A stretch of DNA of 16,657 nt from CBDUBH01 sp965365345 (GCA_965365345.1 CBDUBH010000081.1:1-16657), one strand, 5' to 3'. Shown: positions 1 through 8,101, counted from the first letter of the stretch. Numbers and translations are program-made. Notes: a model not told the origin generated them from the sequence alone.

Positions 1-1
1 A

Positions 2-586
2 TATACCACAGCATCATCAAAAAGTTTGGATAGAAATGTAAAATCAGCAAAACTTGCTTTGAAAAATTCGATTGATGTTTTTTATTGGAAATTTGATAAC
101 AAAATTTTACAATACTATTATTTAAAAGTAGATAAAAATCTTGAACCGGTAAAAAGATCCGAAAAATACGTTTTGCCCGCATCGGAAAGATATAAGATTT
201 CCGGAATGGCAGGAGATATTTTTAACAACGAAAAAAACGCTTCGATAAATTTTATTAATGCCGATGAACTTAATTATGCGATAGTTTCCGATGAAGAAAG
301 AAATTTCAAAATGAATTTTACATCGGATAAACTTTCAATTTCGGGCGAGGAAAATCTTTTTCTAGGAGAATATAAATACGGCGGAACGAAAAAAATTTTT
401 TATTATAATAATGTTAACAATTCAATGGATAAAATTGAATTTTCCGCCGGCAAAAAATCCGTTACAAATAAAATTGCAACACTTAAAAATGCCGGAAGTT
501 ATTTTGTAAAAAGTCTTAACTTCAAAAATTATCATATCGTTTATATTGATAAGGAAGAAAATTGTATAAGAATCCGCGAATTATAA
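2..586 (+). CDS. 3' part of an unrecognised protein gene (5' end outside the window)
   Basis: The frame is open from base 2 to the TAA at 584-586 with no stop upstream, so the gene very likely begins before the window; a TTG at 26 is the first possible internal start but has no convincing ribosome binding site. The visible 194 residues are rich in Lys, Asn, Tyr and Phe and look like alternating short beta strands, for example FYWKFDNKILQYYYLKV near the start and YHIVYIDKEEN near the end, without membrane segments, cysteine motifs or catalytic signatures I can name. It could be the C-terminal domain of a beta-rich exported or surface protein, but this is a guess. Its end overlaps the next gene by 25 bases, which suggests co-transcription with the metalloprotease and ccmA. 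Confidence 0.7.
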   Translation, partial: YTTASSKSLDRNVKSAKLALKNSIDVFYWKFDNKILQYYYLKVDKNLEPVKRSEKYVLPASERYKISGMAGDIFNNEKNASINFINADELNYAIVSDEERNFKMNFTSDKLSISGEENLFLGEYKYGGTKKIFYYNNVNNSMDKIEFSAGKKSVTNKIATLKNAGSYFVKSLNFKNYHIVYIDKEENCIRIREL

Positions 587-2316
587 TTTCGATATTACTT
601 TTGATCTTGCTGCAGAATTTTTCAGGTGCGCAGGAAAAATTTCAAACTAAGGAAAGTTTAGATTCACTTTTTAACAGTTATCTTAAACTAAAAAATCATA
701 AAGAAACGGCTGAAAATAAAATTGCGGGAATTTCAAATTTTGAATCTCCTAACAAATGTGGATTTGAAATTACGGCTGACATAAAAATTAATTTCGATAA
801 ATTTACACCGGAACAGCAAAATCTTTTAAAAACACTTACCAACCGTCCGGAAACAGAATTCGTAATTGCTTCACCAAGCGGAAAATTTTTAATTCATTTT
901 AATAATTCCGGAAACAGTTTTCCGAATTATGACTCAACAAAAACTCCGGTTCAAAATGCCGAACAAATTGCGCTGATTGCAGATTCGGTTTATTTTACCG
1001 AAGTGGAAAATTTCGGATTTCCAATGACTCCGCCTGATTTTGGAATTGGCGGCGATGACCGTTACGATATTTATATTTTGAATAATTTCGGATCCTACGG
1101 CTACACTGAATTTGAAACGGCTTTCACAAATCAGCAAAACAGAATAAGATATACAACATTTTTGGTTATTGATAACGATTATTCAAAAGATGAAGGATTT
1201 CCCACAACAGGATTTGACGGCGCAAGAGTAACGCTTGCTCATGAATTTCATCACGCAATTCAACTTGGAAATTATTTCTTTCAGGAAGAAGATCTTTTCT
1301 TTTACGAAATGACTTCAACTTCAATGGAAGAATTTGTTTACGATGAAATAAACGATTATTATCATTATCAAAATAATTTTTTCAGATTTCCGCAGCGCGC
1401 TTTAAATAAATATGACGGATACGAAATTGCAATTTGGAATATTTTTCTTTATGAAAGATTTTTATCAAATGAAATTCAAACGGAAAAAAGTTTCTTTGAT
1501 GTGATAAAAAGGCAGTGGGAATTGCTTGATAATAACCGCGCTTTGGAAGCGATAAATGTAAGTTTGATGGAAGCGGGAACTTCATTTGGAAATGAACTCA
1601 ATCTTTTTGGCGCGTGGAATTATTTTACTAATAAACGGGCAATTTACGGAAAATATTACGAAGAAGCGGAAAATTATCCGCTGCTTAGAATTCCTAACGC
1701 AGTAAATTTTACTCCGCCATTTCAAAAATACAATTTAACAATTTCACCGAGTTCAAATTCTTATTCGGTATTTTCCATTGATGCAGGCGCAAACGGAAAT
1801 TCTATGGCTGATACATTAATTGTAATTTCATCAAATTCAAACGCGCAGGCGGCAAATATTGATCCGCTTCCTTTAACTGCATTTTCAATTTCACTTTTTA
1901 ATTTTGAAGAGCAGGGAAGTAAGAAAATTGCCGGAAATTATTTTATAATTTTTGAATCTGATGAATTGAATTTTGTATCAGAATCTGAAATATTAAATAA
2001 TGTTTTTAATCCGGCTGTAAACCAGCAAAATGAACTTGCCGAAGCGTTTCCTAATCCTTTTAACTACAATAAAAATAATTTTTTGTATTTTCCCGCAGCG
2101 GAATCGAAAACTAATCTGGCAGATTTGTATATTTACACGCCAAGTATGAATTTGGTTTTTCAGGATAAAGAGCAAATTATAAATTTCGGTGATAAAAAAT
2201 CTGTAAGATGGAACGGACTTGATAATACTTCAAATTCACTTCCGGCGGGCGTTTACATTTTTGTAGTTGAATCCGGCGGAAATATTAAAAAAGGAAAAAT
2301 AGCAATCCTAAAATGA
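562..2316 (+). CDS. Secreted HExxH metalloprotease with type IX-like C-terminal sorting domain
   Basis: A predicted exported zinc peptidase of 584 residues. The TTG start at 562 is supported by AAGGAAG at 551-557 and by the signal peptide that follows: Lys/Arg n-region, hydrophobic core at about residues 7-20, likely cleavage near GA|QEK. The zinc site is HEFHH at residues 227-231 (H227, E228, H231), with E249 in FYEMTSTSMEEF as the probable third ligand or family Glu. This resembles the MXAN_6640-type putative metalloproteases of Myxococcota and Ignavibacteria (family assignment from memory). From about residue 494 the sequence FPNPF, then a WNGLDN...LPAGVYIF strand pattern and a Lys-rich end, is the Ig-like domain used as a type IX secretion signal or FlgD-like fold in this phylum group. 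It overlaps the gene before by 25 bases and ccmA after by 4. The substrate is unknown. Confidence 0.85.
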   Translation: MYKNPRIIISILLLILLQNFSGAQEKFQTKESLDSLFNSYLKLKNHKETAENKIAGISNFESPNKCGFEITADIKINFDKFTPEQQNLLKTLTNRPETEFVIASPSGKFLIHFNNSGNSFPNYDSTKTPVQNAEQIALIADSVYFTEVENFGFPMTPPDFGIGGDDRYDIYILNNFGSYGYTEFETAFTNQQNRIRYTTFLVIDNDYSKDEGFPTTGFDGARVTLAHEFHHAIQLGNYFFQEEDLFFYEMTSTSMEEFVYDEINDYYHYQNNFFRFPQRALNKYDGYEIAIWNIFLYERFLSNEIQTEKSFFDVIKRQWELLDNNRALEAINVSLMEAGTSFGNELNLFGAWNYFTNKRAIYGKYYEEAENYPLLRIPNAVNFTPPFQKYNLTISPSSNSYSVFSIDAGANGNSMADTLIVISSNSNAQAANIDPLPLTAFSISLFNFEEQGSKKIAGNYFIIFESDELNFVSESEILNNVFNPAVNQQNELAEAFPNPFNYNKNNFLYFPAAESKTNLADLYIYTPSMNLVFQDKEQIINFGDKKSVRWNGLDNTSNSLPAGVYIFVVESGGNIKKGKIAILK

Positions 2317-2954
2317 TTCAATATTCACTAAAAGGCGAACAAGTTACAAAAACTTTCGGCAGAAGACTTATCTTTAAAGATATCAATTTCAATTTTGAAA
2401 ACCACGGAATTTTCGGAATTGCCGGTCATAACGGAAGCGGAAAATCAACTTTAGTAAAAATAATTTGCGGAGTTCTTTCGCCTACAAAAGGAAAAATAAT
2501 TCACTTTGCAAACGGAAAAAAAATTGAGATTGAAGAACTTCACAATTACATCGGATTTGTTGCGCCGTATTTAATTTTGTACGATGAATTTTCAGGCGAA
2601 GAAAATTTATTGCATTTCTGTAAAATTCGCGGAATAAATTACGATAAAGAAAAAGCAAAAGATCTTTTCGAAAAATTTGCAATTTACGATAGAAGAAATG
2701 ATGCGGTAAAAGGTTACTCATCCGGCATGAAACAAAGATTGAAATATATTTTTGCACTTTTGCACTCACCGCAATTATTAATTCTGGATGAACCGACTTC
2801 TAATCTGGATAATGCGGGGAAAGATGCGGTTTACAGCGTAATTAATGAAACAGGAAAAAATTCCATTGTAATTGTTGCCTCAAATGAAGATAGCGATCTT
2901 TCACTTTGCCAAAACGTAATTAAAGTGGAAGAATTTGGAAATGTGAAAATGTAA
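2313..2954 (+). CDS. ccmA: CcmA-like ABC transporter ATPase (heme exporter subunit)
   Basis: A 213-residue ATPase that would power the CcmB-CcmC complex in cytochrome c maturation, releasing heme-loaded CcmE on the outer face of the inner membrane. Walker A is GHNGSGKST at residues 38-46, the signature is SSGMKQ at 136-141, and Walker B is LLILDEP at 155-161. Two switch residues are atypical: the Q-loop Gln is absent (FVAPYLILY at 82-90), and the switch His near the end is replaced within VASNED. The length is normal for CcmA. The ATG overlaps the metalloprotease stop as ATGA, so translation is probably coupled. The assignment to ccmA rather than a generic ABC ATPase rests mainly on ccmB, ccmC, ccmE and ccmF following, although a 259-base gap separates it from ccmB. 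Confidence 0.82.
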   Translation: MIQYSLKGEQVTKTFGRRLIFKDINFNFENHGIFGIAGHNGSGKSTLVKIICGVLSPTKGKIIHFANGKKIEIEELHNYIGFVAPYLILYDEFSGEENLLHFCKIRGINYDKEKAKDLFEKFAIYDRRNDAVKGYSSGMKQRLKYIFALLHSPQLLILDEPTSNLDNAGKDAVYSVINETGKNSIVIVASNEDSDLSLCQNVIKVEEFGNVKM

Positions 2955-3213
2955 GAAGATTGAAAAATGATAATCAGGTTTTAAAAATTTTATAATAAAA
3001 TTTTAATTGTAAGATCAGGAAATTTCATTTCGAAAAAATAAATCTTTGCCAAAAAAAGATATTTCAAAATTAAAAAAAAATACTTTATTAAAGATATAAA
3101 ATCTTATTAAAAATTTAAGTTTGATTATTTTTGAATTGAAAAACTTTTTTCCTAAAAAAATCAAAACTTTAAATGAAACTTTAGTTATTTTATAGTGTAA
3201 AATATTGACAAAT
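2955..3213 (+). other. AT-rich gap between ccmA and ccmB
   Basis: No reading frame of useful size was found. The stretch is almost pure A/T with long A and T runs. A short AT-only hairpin (AAGAT/ATCTT, about 3099-3113) is too weak to call a terminator. An AATCTTTG at 3041-3048 is one base from the TAnnTTTG element of Bacteroidota promoters but has no partner at the expected distance. A 20-base stretch at 3121-3140 recurs with one mismatch at 7738-7757. The gap could hold a promoter for ccmB-ccmF, which is unproven. Confidence 0.5.
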
Positions 3214-3873
3214 ATGAAATCATTAGCGTTATTTCAAAAAGATCTGAATTCGGAAATCCGGACGCGCTACGCAATAAACGCCCTCGGAATGTTCATTTTA
3301 GTTACAATAAGCATAATTTTGTTTTCGGTGGGAAATGAAAAAATTTCGGAATATTTAAGCGGCGGTTTGCTTTGGGTAATTGTTTTCTTTTCGGCAATGT
3401 CTGGTTTATCGCGCGCATTTGTTTCCGAAGAAGAACGCGGAACGGTTTTAACTTTACATTTGATCGCATCGCCGAATACGGTTTTTTCGGGAAAACTTCT
3501 TTTCAATTTGATACTGGTTTTTTCGATGAATATTGTGATTGCGCTTTTGTATTCAATCTTGTTTGAATCTTTTGTTTTGAAAAATGTAAGTCTGTTTTTG
3601 CTCGCATTTGTTTTGGGAAATATCGGGATTGCGGTTTCTTCAACAATTATTGCTGCAATAGTTGCAAAAGCAGGTTCTAAAGGAACTTTATACACGGTAA
3701 TTTCATTCCCAATTTTGTTACCGTTAATTTTAATTTTACTTGAATTGACCAAATTATCAATTGATGGCGAAACAATTAATGAAGCTTTTGCGGAGTTGGG
3801 AGTTTTGCTGAGTTATGATGTGATAATGGGTGCGGCATCTTATATGTTGTTCGATTTTATTTGGAAAGATTAG
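3214..3873 (+). CDS. ccmB: Heme exporter membrane subunit CcmB
   Basis: A 219-residue integral membrane protein, the membrane partner of the CcmA ATPase in the CcmABCD complex. Six hydrophobic segments can be seen at about residues 20-39, 51-67, 95-117, 124-147, 156-176 and 195-216. Between segments 2 and 3 lies SEEERGTVLTL, matching the cytoplasmic loop with conserved acidic residues followed by GT in CcmB. Length and topology fit the family. The ATG at 3214 is preferred to an in-frame TTG at 3205; neither has a clear Shine-Dalgarno sequence. It is the first gene after the 259-base gap and is followed closely by ccmC, so it probably opens the ccmB-ccmF transcript. Confidence 0.88.
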   Translation: MKSLALFQKDLNSEIRTRYAINALGMFILVTISIILFSVGNEKISEYLSGGLLWVIVFFSAMSGLSRAFVSEEERGTVLTLHLIASPNTVFSGKLLFNLILVFSMNIVIALLYSILFESFVLKNVSLFLLAFVLGNIGIAVSSTIIAAIVAKAGSKGTLYTVISFPILLPLILILLELTKLSIDGETINEAFAELGVLLSYDVIMGAASYMLFDFIWKD

Positions 3874-3914
3874 TATATTTTAAGACAAAATATCGAGAAT
3901 TATTCGGGAATTTT

Positions 3915-4613
3915 ATGATTTGGAAAATATTTTTATTCATACTTTTGGCATTTGTTTGCATTGCGGGAATTTCTTTTCCGATAGTTCAAACTCCTACAGC
4001 GTGGTATCAATTTCCTGTAATTCCGGGACTTGAAGAAAAAGCAAAGATCATATTTTTTCATGTTCCGACTGCATGGCTTACGGTAATTGCCTTTTTCATG
4101 TCTTTAATTTACAGCGTAAAATATTTACGCAATAAAGATTTTAATGATGATTCAAAAGCTTACGCTGCTGCACAATTAGGATTTATTTTTTGCGTACTTG
4201 CAACAGTTACCGGATCAATTTGGGCAAAATTTTCGTGGGGTGCATTTTGGCATTGGGATCCGCGTGAAACAAGTATCTTTATTTTACTTTTGATTTACGG
4301 CGCGTTTTTCGCTTTACGAAGCGCAATTGAAGTTGAAGAAAAAAAAGCTCAGCTTTCAGCCGTTTATCTTATCATTTCATTTTTGACCGTTCCGTTTTTC
4401 ATTTTTATTATGCCGCGAATTATGACGGGGCTGCATCCGGGTTCGGCAGATGATACAAATTCGGGACCGGTAGTTGATTTTCAAATGGATGCAAACATGA
4501 TGCTGGTATTTTATCTTTCTTTATTTGCTTTTACAATCCTTTATTTTTGGATGTGGAAGTTAAATTATAAATCCATCATATATAAAGATAAGTTAACTAA
4601 AAAATTTCTGTGA
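3915..4613 (+). CDS. ccmC: Heme-handling membrane protein CcmC (cytochrome c assembly family)
   Basis: Predicted to bind heme at the periplasmic face and load it onto CcmE. The 232-residue form starting at ATG 3915 has CGGGA just upstream (3905-3909). An in-frame TTG at 3861, overlapping ccmB by 13 bases, would add 18 residues and cannot be excluded. The tryptophan-rich WWD signature is WGAFWHWDPRETS, starting at residue 108 and ending its core at D115. The two expected external heme-ligand histidines are H49 in FFHVPTAW and H174 in TGLHPGS. About six membrane segments are present, as expected for CcmC. The WHWDPRE version is intermediate between typical CcmC and CcsA sequences, but length and context favour CcmC. 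The GTG of the ccmD-like gene follows 8 bases after the stop. Confidence 0.9.
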   Translation: MIWKIFLFILLAFVCIAGISFPIVQTPTAWYQFPVIPGLEEKAKIIFFHVPTAWLTVIAFFMSLIYSVKYLRNKDFNDDSKAYAAAQLGFIFCVLATVTGSIWAKFSWGAFWHWDPRETSIFILLLIYGAFFALRSAIEVEEKKAQLSAVYLIISFLTVPFFIFIMPRIMTGLHPGSADDTNSGPVVDFQMDANMMLVFYLSLFAFTILYFWMWKLNYKSIIYKDKLTKKFL

Positions 4614-4620
4614 GGTTTAA

Positions 4621-4770
4621 GTGGAAGGCGTACTAAATTTTCTGGAAAAAAATTCGATTTATATAGTGCTGTTTATTGTCCTTGTGGTTTGGAGCGGAAT
4701 ATTCTTATTTTTGCTTAACCTTGACAAAAGAATTAAACAAATTGAAAAAGAAAACAATGGAGTTGAATAG
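4621..4770 (+). CDS. ccmD: CcmD-like single-pass membrane peptide (49 aa)
   Basis: A short gene, easily missed, running from GTG 4621 to TAG 4768-4770. GAGG at 4612-4615 lies 5 bases before the GTG and overlaps the ccmC stop region. The product has a short amphipathic start (VEGVLNFLEKN), one hydrophobic segment at about residues 12-33 (IYIVLFIVLVVWSGIFLFLL), then a basic/acidic tail (LDKRIKQIEKEN) likely to be cytoplasmic and helical. Size, single membrane span, charged tail and position between ccmC and ccmE match CcmD, which in the known system holds the CcmC-heme-CcmE complex with CcmAB and helps its release. CcmD proteins share little sequence, so the call rests on shape and position. 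The next ATG begins right after the stop codon. Confidence 0.8.
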   Translation: MEGVLNFLEKNSIYIVLFIVLVVWSGIFLFLLNLDKRIKQIEKENNGVE

Positions 4771-5163
4771 ATGAAAAACAAATACATCTTTGGCGGAATT
4801 GTAATTGGTGTGTTTTTAGTTTTGATGGGATTTTTGTTTACTCAAACTAATGTAAAATACGAACACGATTTTACAAGAATTGAAGAATCAACCCGTACAG
4901 TAAAAGCGACCGGTGCATGGGTAAAAGAAAGAAATTATCAGGTAGATAAACAAAAAAGGTTATTTTCTTTCTATATGAAAGATGCTATGGGTAAAGAAAT
5001 TAAAGTGATTTACGCAGGTGCAATTCCTAATAACTTTGAAACTGCAACAAGCGTTGTAGTTACCGGAAAATACAGCAACGGTGTTTTTTATGCTTCGGAT
5101 GTTTTAACTAAATGCCCTTCAAAATATGAAGGAAATATGAATATACAGCAATCCGGAATGTAA
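4771..5163 (+). CDS. ccmE: Heme chaperone CcmE, Cys (CxxxY) variant
   Basis: A periplasmic, membrane-anchored heme carrier of 130 residues. GGAG at 4759-4762 precedes the ATG. An N-terminal anchor at about residues 5-24 is followed by the OB-fold domain, with recognisable family landmarks: a YAGAIPNNF segment corresponding to the Y-GxxPD-F motif, then a VTGKYSNGVFYASDVLTK strand. Where classical CcmE has the covalent heme-binding His followed by xxxY, this protein has C115-P-S-K-Y119. Such CxxxY CcmEs are known from archaea and Desulfovibrio as the System I* variant, where the Cys attaches heme. The tail after the motif is short. It lies between ccmD-like and ccmF, 26 bases before the latter. 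Confidence 0.92.
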   Translation: MKNKYIFGGIVIGVFLVLMGFLFTQTNVKYEHDFTRIEESTRTVKATGAWVKERNYQVDKQKRLFSFYMKDAMGKEIKVIYAGAIPNNFETATSVVVTGKYSNGVFYASDVLTKCPSKYEGNMNIQQSGM

Positions 5164-5189
5164 CCGGTATAGATTGGAGGTTTGTGTAA

Positions 5190-7637
5190 ATGGTTGGTAG
5201 TGTTATTTTAACTTTTGCGCTTATTGCGGGAATTACCTCTACTGTGATGTATTTCCTTTCATATAAAGGCAATAACAATGCATTGAATATTGCAAGAATA
5301 AGTTATCATGCAATGACGATTTTTGTTATAGCCGCTTCTGCTTTATTGATGTACGCAATTTTGAATCATCAATATTATTATAAATATATATATAATTACA
5401 GCGGAACCGATCTTCCTTTCGGATTAAAAATGACAACATTTTATGCCGGCCAAGAAGGAAGTTTTATGCTATGGACTCTTTTTACGGCTATAACCGGTGT
5501 TTTTTTACAACAATACACCACAAAAAGAGAAGATCTTGAACCCAGAGTAATGGCGGTTTTTACTCTTGCAATGTCTTTTTTACTTTTAATGGTTTCACCG
5601 CTTCTTAAAAATCCTTTCGCATACATTTGGAGCGTTGATGATTATATCGCTGTTCAAAATATAAATGCTTCACTTTTGAATTTGCCATTTATGCAAAACT
5701 TTTTGTTCAGTGATAACTCTACCGGACAAACTTATGTAAAAATCGGCGCTGATCTTAAAGCAGCTTTTGAAAGCAACGGTTATTCAATTACAAGTTTAAT
5801 TGTTCAAGGAAAAGGATTAAATCCGCTGCTTCAAAATTTCTGGATGCAGATTCATCCCCCAATTTTATTTGTCGGATTTGCTCTTGCAACAGTGCCTTTT
5901 GCTTTTGCAGCCGCTGCACTAATGAAAAATGAATACAAAAACTGGATCAAACAATCTTTCCCATGGGTAATTGCAACAACTGCAATTTTAGGTTTGGCAA
6001 TTATGCTTGGCGGATATTGGGCTTACGGTGTACTTGGCTGGGGCGGATATTGGGGCTGGGATCCTGTTGAAAATTCAAGTCTTGTTCCTTGGCTTGTTGC
6101 TGTTGCATTAGTTCATACTATGTTAATACAATTAAAAAGTATGAAAAAGAATCAAAGTTCTACAATCAATTTGAGCAAGAATGAAGATTCAAACAGAATT
6201 GGTGAATTTGGTAAAACAAATTTGGTGCTTGCACTTTTAACTTATATTTTGGTTTTGTATAGCACATTTTTAACAAGAAGCGGAATTTTAGGTGATGCCT
6301 CAGTACATTCATTTACTGATCCCGGTGCAACTGTTTATCTGTTTCTTGTAATTTTTATTATGACATTTATTTTGCTGGGCTTAGGTTTAATGATTTTCAG
6401 ATGGAAACATTTATCACAGCCTGTTGAAGATTATAAAAATCTTTTAAATCGCGAACTTGCTTTATTTACAGGAGCTGTTGCAATTTTGGCATCCGCAATA
6501 ATTATAATTGCCGGAACATCTGCACCAATTTTCGGACAAGCAGTTCAAATTGAATTTTATTCATCATTAAATTTACCGATCGGAATTATAATCGGTTTAT
6601 TAAACGGATTAAGTTTGCTTTTCAAATGGAAAGAAACTAAAGGTCAGGATGTAATTAAAAAATCGTTATTTTCAGTTGGAGCTGCCGCAGTTTTAACGGT
6701 TTTAATTATATTTGCTGCCGATATTTCGGATTTCATGATGATAGTTTTAGCCTTTTCAGCATCATTTGCATTATTTGTAAACGCTGAAATTGCCTACAAA
6801 ATAATTAAAGGCAACAAAATGATGCTTGGCGCTTATGTTGCTCATATAGGAATTGCGCTGTTTTTACTTGGAGTTGTCGGGACCGCAGGATTTACTGCTC
6901 AACAATCAATTGATCTTCCGAAAGACGAACCTAAAGAAGCATTTGGTTATACAATGACTTTTAAAGGTTACACTCCTTTTGATAACGGTAAAAAATACGC
7001 ATTTAATATTGAAGTAAAAAAAGGTAACAGCGTTTCACAAGTTGCGCCGGTTATGTTCTTTAGTGAATATAATAACGGACTTATGCGCGAACCGGATTAT
7101 ATGAGTGAATTGCGTCACGATCTTTACATTTCACCTTTAGGATATGAAGATGGAGGTGCTGAAGCTCACAATCACGGAAACGAAGTTATGCTGGGAAAAG
7201 GTGAAAGCACTTCATTTGAAGGCGCAAAAATCACTTTCGCAAGTTTCGATTTTCCAAAAGATGCTATGAATTCAATGATGGCGGGTCAGGATTTCCAACT
7301 TGGCGCAAAACTTCAAGTCGAGTTTAACGGAAAAATAAACGAAGTGGAAACCTTGCTTAGAAATGAAAAAGGTGAAACTAAAAGAATTCCGGCTGAAATT
7401 ACAGATGCTAATTTGAAAATCGAAATGTCAAATCTTGATGCTTCAGGAAAAGTTAACTTGCTTCTATCAAAATTAAATGGAGCGCAAGTTGAACAACCTG
7501 CATCCGTTAAAGAAGTACTTTCAGTTGAAGCAAGCGTAAAGCCATTGATAAATTTAGTTTGGCTCGGCGTTTTTGTTACCTGTTTAGGATTTTTGGTCGC
7601 CGGCATCCGGAGAATGAAAGACAGTTACTTTGCTTAA
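5190..7637 (+). CDS. ccmF: Cytochrome c heme lyase subunit CcmF (enlarged C-terminal domain)
   Basis: Predicted to take heme from CcmE and attach it to CxxCH sites of apocytochromes at the outer face of the inner membrane. A strong GGAGG at 5176-5180 lies 9 bases before the ATG. The protein is 815 residues, clearly longer than the roughly 650 usual in proteobacteria. It has many membrane segments, the WWD motif GWGGYWGWDPVENSS (W284 to D291), the upstream His in QIHPPILF (H222), FLTRSG, and the later His in SVHSF (H373). A hydrophobic hairpin near AYVAHIGIALFLLG is followed by a large external domain (about residues 575-785) containing AHNHGNE (H660, H662) and a final span before RRMKDSYFA. 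The extra length lies in that external domain and could replace contacts normally made by CcmH; this is speculation. A terminator follows 8 bases after the stop. Confidence 0.93.
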   Translation: MVGSVILTFALIAGITSTVMYFLSYKGNNNALNIARISYHAMTIFVIAASALLMYAILNHQYYYKYIYNYSGTDLPFGLKMTTFYAGQEGSFMLWTLFTAITGVFLQQYTTKREDLEPRVMAVFTLAMSFLLLMVSPLLKNPFAYIWSVDDYIAVQNINASLLNLPFMQNFLFSDNSTGQTYVKIGADLKAAFESNGYSITSLIVQGKGLNPLLQNFWMQIHPPILFVGFALATVPFAFAAAALMKNEYKNWIKQSFPWVIATTAILGLAIMLGGYWAYGVLGWGGYWGWDPVENSSLVPWLVAVALVHTMLIQLKSMKKNQSSTINLSKNEDSNRIGEFGKTNLVLALLTYILVLYSTFLTRSGILGDASVHSFTDPGATVYLFLVIFIMTFILLGLGLMIFRWKHLSQPVEDYKNLLNRELALFTGAVAILASAIIIIAGTSAPIFGQAVQIEFYSSLNLPIGIIIGLLNGLSLLFKWKETKGQDVIKKSLFSVGAAAVLTVLIIFAADISDFMMIVLAFSASFALFVNAEIAYKIIKGNKMMLGAYVAHIGIALFLLGVVGTAGFTAQQSIDLPKDEPKEAFGYTMTFKGYTPFDNGKKYAFNIEVKKGNSVSQVAPVMFFSEYNNGLMREPDYMSELRHDLYISPLGYEDGGAEAHNHGNEVMLGKGESTSFEGAKITFASFDFPKDAMNSMMAGQDFQLGAKLQVEFNGKINEVETLLRNEKGETKRIPAEITDANLKIEMSNLDASGKVNLLLSKLNGAQVEQPASVKEVLSVEASVKPLINLVWLGVFVTCLGFLVAGIRRMKDSYFA

Positions 7638-7644
7638 TATTTAT

Positions 7645-7678
7645 AAAAAAGGCATCTGAAAAGATGCTTTTTTTATTT
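7645..7678 (+). terminator. Rho-independent terminator after ccmF
   Basis: GCATCT at 7652-7657 pairs with AGATGC at 7662-7667 around a GAAA tetraloop. The stem is extended by an A run (7645-7650) pairing with the T run from 7669. It lies 8 bases after the ccmF stop and marks the end of the ccm transcript. Confidence 0.9.
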
Positions 7679-7897
7679 TAAACATATTTTGCGGTAAATC
7701 AGTTTTAAAAATAACTTTCCTGAGGCTTAAGTTTTAATTGATTATTTTTGTATTGAATCTGTGATTAAGATCTAATCTTTATAATTTTCATTTCGAATGG
7801 TCTAAAATTTCATAACCTTAATTTCAAATCAAATTTATCATTTCAATTTTAGTAATTGTAAAAAATTATCATAAAAATTTACATTTTGTAATTTGAG

Positions 7898-7928
7898 TTT
7901 AAATTATCTTTTATAAAATATATCTTTG
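7898..7928 (+). promoter_or_regulatory. Candidate Bacteroidota-type promoter (TAnnTTTG)
   Basis: TATCTTTG at 7921-7928 is an exact match to the TAnnTTTG -7 element. A TTTA at 7898-7901 sits 19 bases upstream, one base off the TTTG -33 element. It would give a leader of more than 200 bases before the GH13 gene. The motif is short and AT-rich, so chance is a real alternative. Confidence 0.3.
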
Positions 7929-8101
7929 TTAAAAATGAAGATGAATTTTTTCAACTTTATATCTATATAAAATTATAAAACAGAAAACATAAAATCCTTT
8001 GTTCAAAATTTAAAATTACTTTTTCTTTTTTATCAGAGTAAATATTTGCAAATAAAATTATCATCAAAGTTTCTATGAGATAAATAAAATTAATTCAGTT
8101 C

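Noticed and set aside
3205..3210. TTGACA, an exact sigma-70 -35 hexamer
   Set aside because: It lies only 4 bases before the ccmB ATG, so transcription would begin inside the gene; no matching -10 at useful spacing.
2955..3213. Possible small gene or terminator between ccmA and ccmB
   Set aside because: No frame with a start exceeds a few codons and the only hairpin is A/T-only and short.
3267..3752. 161-codon open frame on the minus strand inside ccmB
   Set aside because: Antisense shadow of a strongly supported membrane protein gene; its composition is that of reversed hydrophobic codons, with no start signal.
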